Part shown: positions 34,350 through 37,639 of the stretch, in pieces
How the letters are laid out: every line of letters starts with the position of its first letter
Numbering within the stretch: position 1 is the stretch's first letter
Source of the DNA: Chloroflexota bacterium
Lineage (GTDB): Bacteria > Chloroflexota > UBA11872
NCBI GenBank assembly: GCA_028874315.1
Contig: JAPPKM010000074.1
Coordinates: forward strand, 1-37,639
Reading direction: 5' to 3'
DNA: 37,639 nucleotides
The notes under the pieces: model-generated
What the model was told of the DNA's origin: nothing
The model's database searches: none
The model's input: the letters and a program-made list of their open reading frames with translations, nothing else
Made by a program: the position numbers and the translations under genes

Positions 34350-35656
34350 CAGGTGTCGGAACCCGGGGTCGCACCGGCGCCGAATAGCCGGGGCCGGGTT
34401 AGCACCGGCCAGGCGATGGTCAGGCGCAGCAGGTTTCGGCTGACGGTGATGGCGCTGAACATGCTGACGGCAACGCCGATGGCGAGGGTGACGGCAAAGC
34501 CGCGCACTCCGCCGCTGCCGAAGCCAAAGAGCACGGCGCAAATGATGAGTGTCGAAATGTTGGAGTCACGAATTGACGGCCACGCGCGGTTGAAGCCCGA
34601 TTCGATGGCGCCACGGATGGCGCGGCCGGCGCGGAGCTCCTCACGCGTGCGTTCGAAGATGAGGATGTTGGCGTCGACGGCCACACCGACGGACAGGATG
34701 AAGCCGGCCAGGCCGGACAGCGTGAGCGTGACCGGAATCAGTTTGAAGACCGCGAATACCACCGAGGCGTAGACGATGAGGGCGGCCGCGGCCACGAGGC
34801 CTGGCACCCGGTAGAAGGCGACCATGAAGAACAGCACGAGGAGGGCGCCGACCACTCCGGCCCGCAGGCTGGCCTGCAGGGACTCCTGGCCGAGGGTGGG
34901 ACGGACGCTCAGGGTCTCGACGACTTCCAGCGGGACCGGGAGCGCACCGTAGCGGAGCTGGATGGCGACGTTGCGGGCCTCGTCGGCCGTGAATGAGCCG
35001 CGGATGACACCGCTGTCGCGGATGGCGGCCTCGATCCGGGCCGAACTGATGACGACCTCGTCAACGGTGATGGTGAGCACCTCGTTGAGGTGACTGGCGG
35101 TGTAGGTCTGAAAGCGGTTGGCGGCGTCGGGTTGCAGATCGAACTCGATCATGGGCGCGCCGAGGGAATCGAAGCCGACGCGGGCGTCCCGCAGGTCGCG
35201 ACCGCGAAGCACCGTCTGGGAGGGGTCGGCCGGAAGCAGCGTGCCCTCGTCGATGAACTCGAAGCCGGTGTTGATGACCAGGAGCTGGCCGGTCTGGCGG
35301 AAGACGCGGATGGCTTCTTCGGGATCCTCGACGCCGGGCAGTTCGACGATCAGGCGGTTATCGCCCTCGATCTGGATCAGCGGCTCGGCCACGCCCAGGG
35401 CGTTGACCCGGTTCTCGATGATGCGCTTGACGGCGTCCATGTCGCCGTCTTGCAGTTGCTGATCCGGCGGCGGGCTGGCCTGGAAGCGGACGTGGAGGCC
35501 GCCCTGCAGGTCCAGGCCCTGGCGGAACCGCAGGTCGGACAAGTCGCGGCCGGCCACTTCGATCGGCAAGCCGGGTGTGCCGGGCAGCGACACATACAGG
35601 GCGAAGCCGAATACGACGGCGATGAGAGCAAGCGTGACCGACTGGCGTCTACGCAC
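34349..35656 (-). CDS. secD: Protein translocase subunit SecD
   Basis: A 435-aa membrane protein. The first membrane segment (about 6-24) is followed by the P1 periplasmic-type domain with LRFRQGLDLQGGLHVRFQ and RIIENRVNALGVAEPLIQ. The SecD membrane core contains GLAGFILSVGVAVDANILIFERTREEL and ends with TLAIGVAVSMFSAITVSR. It is separate from SecF, not fused. GTG 35656 has GGGAGG about 11 nt upstream. It heads the secD-secF pair; no yajC or tgt-type gene is upstream, only a 577-bp gene-free region. Confidence 0.96.
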   Translation of the reverse strand: MRRRQSVTLALIAVVFGFALYVSLPGTPGLPIEVAGRDLSDLRFRQGLDLQGGLHVRFQASPPPDQQLQDGDMDAVKRIIENRVNALGVAEPLIQIEGDNRLIVELPGVEDPEEAIRVFRQTGQLLVINTGFEFIDEGTLLPADPSQTVLRGRDLRDARVGFDSLGAPMIEFDLQPDAANRFQTYTASHLNEVLTITVDEVVISSARIEAAIRDSGVIRGSFTADEARNVAIQLRYGALPVPLEVVETLSVRPTLGQESLQASLRAGVVGALLVLFFMVAFYRVPGLVAAAALIVYASVVFAVFKLIPVTLTLSGLAGFILSVGVAVDANILIFERTREELRAGRAIRGAIESGFNRAWPSIRDSNISTLIICAVLFGFGSGGVRGFAVTLAIGVAVSMFSAITVSRNLLRLTIAWPVLTRPRLFGAGATPGSDT

Positions 35657-35688
35657 GAACTTAGCGACCTCCCGCGAAACCAGCGCTG

Positions 35689-35694
35689 ATCATA
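35689..35694 (-). promoter_or_regulatory. Candidate -10 box for secD
   Basis: On the minus strand TATGAT, five of six bases of the consensus, lies 32 nt before the secD GTG, giving a leader of about 26 nt that includes GGGAGG. No good -35 box is present at normal spacing. Confidence 0.35.
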
Positions 35695-36074
35695 CGCCGT
35701 GGAGTTTGGGTGGCTGATAGCGGCTGGCGAGAGACAGTTTGGCGCGGATTTCTTGGGTGGACGGGCGGGTTGTTCGGGCCGGAGCCGGGCTGCGGGGAAC
35801 ACAGGCCCAGGCATGGTGGGGCCACGAGGGCCGCCGGCGGGGATGGGCGGGGTAGACGGCGTGGGGAGACGCGACGGCGGCGCGGGCCGGAGCAGGGCAT
35901 TGGGACAAGAGCGGAAAGTGACGATCCCCTGATTGTACACACGTCGTGAACGACAGGCAAGCAGTGCGCAAACTTCAGGCAGCGGCCATGGACGGAGCCA
36001 GGCGGCGCCGGCGGATGTTTGCCTGACATCGTGAGCCGGCGCCGCTCGACCGCATGTGCCGAGGATGGCCGTGG

Positions 36075-36180
36075 ATGTGTCCACCCTGATCCGGCGATGT
36101 GTCCACTTTGGCCGCCAATGTGTCCACTCCTGCCGCGAATGTGTTCAGTTTGGCGGCCAATGTGTTCAGTGAGTCCGGCG
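36075..36180. repeat. Five tandem 21-22 bp direct repeats (ATGTGTYCAS...)
   Basis: Units lie at 36075-36096, 36097-36117, 36118-36138, 36139-36159 and 36160-36180. All begin ATGTGTYCA. Units 1-3 share TGTGTCCAC and units 4-5 share TGTGTTCAG; units 2 and 4 match at 18 of 21 positions. The 21-bp period equals two helical turns, so each unit faces the same side of the DNA. It could be a protein-binding array, or a remnant of an insertion-sequence end with multiple repeats, as in some IS21-family elements. No transposase is next to it. Confidence 0.85.
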
Positions 36181-36233
36181 GGGCGAGGGATGCTCCGGAG
36201 CGGGCTACAGGTCATGGCGATCCTCGGCAGGTG

Positions 36234-37394
36234 TCACTGGACCTGCGGTTGGGCGGTGACGTAGTGGGCGCTGCCGAGGTTGCGGACGAGGCCCTTGACT
36301 TCCATGACGGCGAGCAGGGCCGAGACGCGGAAGGCGGGCAGGGCGGCCAGGCGGACCAGTTCGTCGATGTGCATGGGGTCGGTGGTGAGGTGGCGGAGGA
36401 CGGCGCGTTCCTCGGTGGTGGGTTTGACGAGTTGGGGCATTTCCAACTGTTCGGGGCTGACGGCGATCTGGAGGGCTTCGAGGACGTCTTCGGCGGAAGT
36501 GACGGCGCGGGCCTCGCCGCGGTTGATGAGACGGTTGGTTCCGCGGCTGGCGGCGGCGAAGACGCTGCCGGGAACGGCCAGGATCTCTCGGTTCTGTTCG
36601 ATGGCGTAGCGGGCGGTGTGGAGCGCGCCGCTTTCGAGCGGGGCCTCGACGACGATGGTGGCGAGCGAGAGGCCGCTGATGATGCGGTTGCGCTGGGGGA
36701 AGTTCTCGGGGAGTCCGCGAACGCCGACGGGGTACTCGGTGACGATAGCGCCGCGCTCGAGAATGCGCGGGACGAGGCGGCGGTTGGCGCGGGGGTAGAT
36801 TTCGTGCAGGCCGGTGCCCCAGACGGCGACAGTCGCGCCTTCGGCGTCGAGTACGGCGCGGTGGGCTTCGCCGTCGATGCCGGCGGCCATGCCGCTGACG
36901 ACGCAAAGGCCGGCGCGAGCCAGGGTTGCGGCCAGTTGGGCGGTGACCTGTTTTCCGTAGGCGGTCATGCGGCGGGTGCCTACGATGGCGACGGTGCGCT
37001 GGTATTCGGCGCAGGTCAGGTCGCCCTTGACATAAATCAGCGGCGGCGGGTCGGGGATTTCGCGCAGTTGAGGTGGATAGGCGGGGTCGTGCCAGGCGAT
37101 GGCGCGGCCGTGGTGTTTGGCAAGTTCTTCCAGGGCGTGGTCGGCCGATTGCTCGCGGCGGGCGGTCTCAACGCCCTTTGCGACGGCGGGGGTGGCGCCG
37201 GCGGCCTGGAGTCGGGCGGCGCTGGCGCTCCAGGCGACTCCCAGGTCGCCGAAGGCGCGGATGAGGTTCCACAACGTGGCCGACCCAAGTCCGGGAACCG
37301 AACTCAGCGCCACCCACGCGGCCAGGTCTTCCGGCGTGCGCCCCGAGGGCGCAGGTAAGCGGTCGGCCGCGAAGAGGGATTCGCGGCGGGCCAT
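36234..37394 (-). CDS. dprA: DNA processing protein DprA (Smf)
   Basis: A 386-aa protein that binds incoming single-stranded DNA and loads RecA in natural transformation. An N-terminal helix-hairpin-helix region (LSSVPGLGSATLWNLIRAFG) is followed by the Rossmann core: VAIVGTRRMTAYGKQ, VVSGMAAGIDGEAHRAVL, TVAVWGTGLHEIYPRANR, FPQRNRIISGLS and VVEAPLESGALHTA. A C-terminal winged-helix domain (about 310-380) ends the protein. All features are intact. The ATG has no Shine-Dalgarno. The tandem repeats lie just past its stop. Confidence 0.96.
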   Translation of the reverse strand: MARRESLFAADRLPAPSGRTPEDLAAWVALSSVPGLGSATLWNLIRAFGDLGVAWSASAARLQAAGATPAVAKGVETARREQSADHALEELAKHHGRAIAWHDPAYPPQLREIPDPPPLIYVKGDLTCAEYQRTVAIVGTRRMTAYGKQVTAQLAATLARAGLCVVSGMAAGIDGEAHRAVLDAEGATVAVWGTGLHEIYPRANRRLVPRILERGAIVTEYPVGVRGLPENFPQRNRIISGLSLATIVVEAPLESGALHTARYAIEQNREILAVPGSVFAAASRGTNRLINRGEARAVTSAEDVLEALQIAVSPEQLEMPQLVKPTTEERAVLRHLTTDPMHIDELVRLAALPAFRVSALLAVMEVKGLVRNLGSAHYVTAQPQVQ

Positions 37395-37448
37395 GGTGAG
37401 AGCTTAGCGTCGGAGAGGCGGTCGGTGAGGGACTTGCAGTGCGAACAG

Positions 37449-37639
37449 TCAGGCAGCGGGTTCGGCCAACAGGTTGATGATGAGGCGGATCATCAAGTCC
37501 TTGCTGGACATCGCGCTCTCAGCGAGAAGGAGCGTCAGTGCCGTGAGCGCCTGCGGATTGAGCCGGTGTTCCACGCCTTCCTGATTCAAATAGAGCAGGA
37601 ACAGCAGAGAACCTATCCGCTTGTTGCCGTCGGTGAATG
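37449..37639 (-). CDS. Fic/DOC-fold protein, RhuM-like, C-terminal 62 residues only
   Basis: The minus-strand frame enters from the window edge and stops with TGA at 37449-37451. It opens with FTDGNKRIGSLLFLLYLN, the core of the Fic motif HxFxDGNKR; the split first codon ends in CA, which fits the usual Pro of HPF. The remainder, with LTALTLLLAES and KDLMIRLIINLL, resembles the C-terminus of RhuM-family proteins more than short Doc toxins. Fic proteins usually transfer AMP or another nucleotide part to target proteins. The catalytic His itself is outside the window. It lies 54 bp upstream of dprA on the same strand. Confidence 0.8.
   Translation of the reverse strand, partial: FTDGNKRIGSLLFLLYLNQEGVEHRLNPQALTALTLLLAESAMSSKDLMIRLIINLLAEPAA

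Larger units (their letters stand above)
35657..36233. other. Gene-free stretch between secD and dprA
   Basis: No convincing gene lies in these 577 bp. From secD outward it holds a candidate secD promoter (35689-35694), a G-rich segment with several runs of three or four G (about 35839-35866), a small inverted repeat GTCGT/ACGAC (35943-35954), five tandem 21-22 bp repeats (36075-36180) and a 10-bp palindrome GCTCCGGAGC (36192-36201) near the dprA stop. Open frames here are low in complexity and match nothing recognised. Confidence 0.7.

Noticed and set aside
34350-34541. N-terminal extension of SecF upstream of 34349
   Set aside because: The extension is Arg-rich, lies in another frame of secD, and SecF proteins begin at the FAITSRRGWW region.
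35943-35954. Inverted repeat GTCGT-GA-ACGAC as an operator
   Set aside because: It is only 5 bp per arm, is about 290 bp from the nearest start codon, and similar short repeats are expected by chance.
36075-36180. A CRISPR array
   Set aside because: The units are contiguous without unique spacers, and there are no cas genes.
35661-36215. A minus-strand frame with a heptapeptide repeat (HIGGQSG-like) in the secD-dprA gap
   Set aside because: The repeat is only the translation of the 21-bp DNA repeats; the rest is Pro/Arg/Ser-rich and has no start signal or known domain.

Overview
The window looks like a high-GC bacterial chromosome, most probably a Chloroflexota (SAR202/Dehalococcoidia-like) genome. 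The reasons are: long Pro/Thr/Ala linkers in exported proteins, many GTG and TTG starts, a monoderm-type envelope set (MltG, CdaA/CdaR, SpoIID-like, YfhO-like, LysM), and a membrane-anchored baseplate-J-like gene inside an alaS-ruvX-mltG-efp run. The phylum call is an inference from gene content; no rRNA is present. There is no integrase, no intact insertion sequence and no CRISPR array.

Layout. (1) 1-3379: the 3' part of a tRNA-His(GTG) gene, a glycoside hydrolase family 2 gene on the minus strand, and a divergent LysM membrane protein. (2) 13829 down to 3403, minus strand: eight genes headed by dnaN, then gamma-glutamyltransferase, a membrane spermidine-synthase-like protein, a TIM-barrel sugar isomerase, a DUF3048 lipoprotein, a D-2-hydroxyacid dehydrogenase, an RNase-J-like beta-CASP nuclease and a degenerate cyclase-family protein with an acidic tail. 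(3) 14056-18806, plus strand: an ANTAR response regulator, a YfhO/GT-C membrane protein and a GT1/GT4-type glycosyltransferase. (4) 23863 down to 18803, minus strand: a Tat-exported SpoIID-like protein, argF, the diadenylate cyclase cdaA and its YbbR partner cdaR, with two 4-nt stop/start overlaps. (5) 24017-33414, plus strand: cysteine desulfurase, two small membrane proteins (one of only 36 aa), alaS, a baseplate-J-like membrane protein, ruvX, mltG, an M24 aminopeptidase, efp and a biotin-carrier-like protein without the biotinylated lysine. (6) 35656 down to 33411, minus strand: secD-secF. (7) 35657-37639: a 577-bp gene-free stretch holding five tandem 21-22 bp repeats, then dprA and the C-terminal end of a Fic/RhuM-type protein running off the window, both on the minus strand.

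Most genes are housekeeping: replication clamp, translation (alaS, efp, tRNA), secretion (secDF), cell wall and c-di-AMP signalling (cdaA/cdaR, mltG, SpoIID, LysM), competence (dprA) and sulfur mobilisation. The most interesting items are the lysine-less BCCP-like protein, the degenerate cyclase with an acidic tail, the baseplate-J-like protein in a housekeeping operon, the small membrane proteins before alaS, the argF/c-di-AMP operon and the tandem repeats beside dprA.
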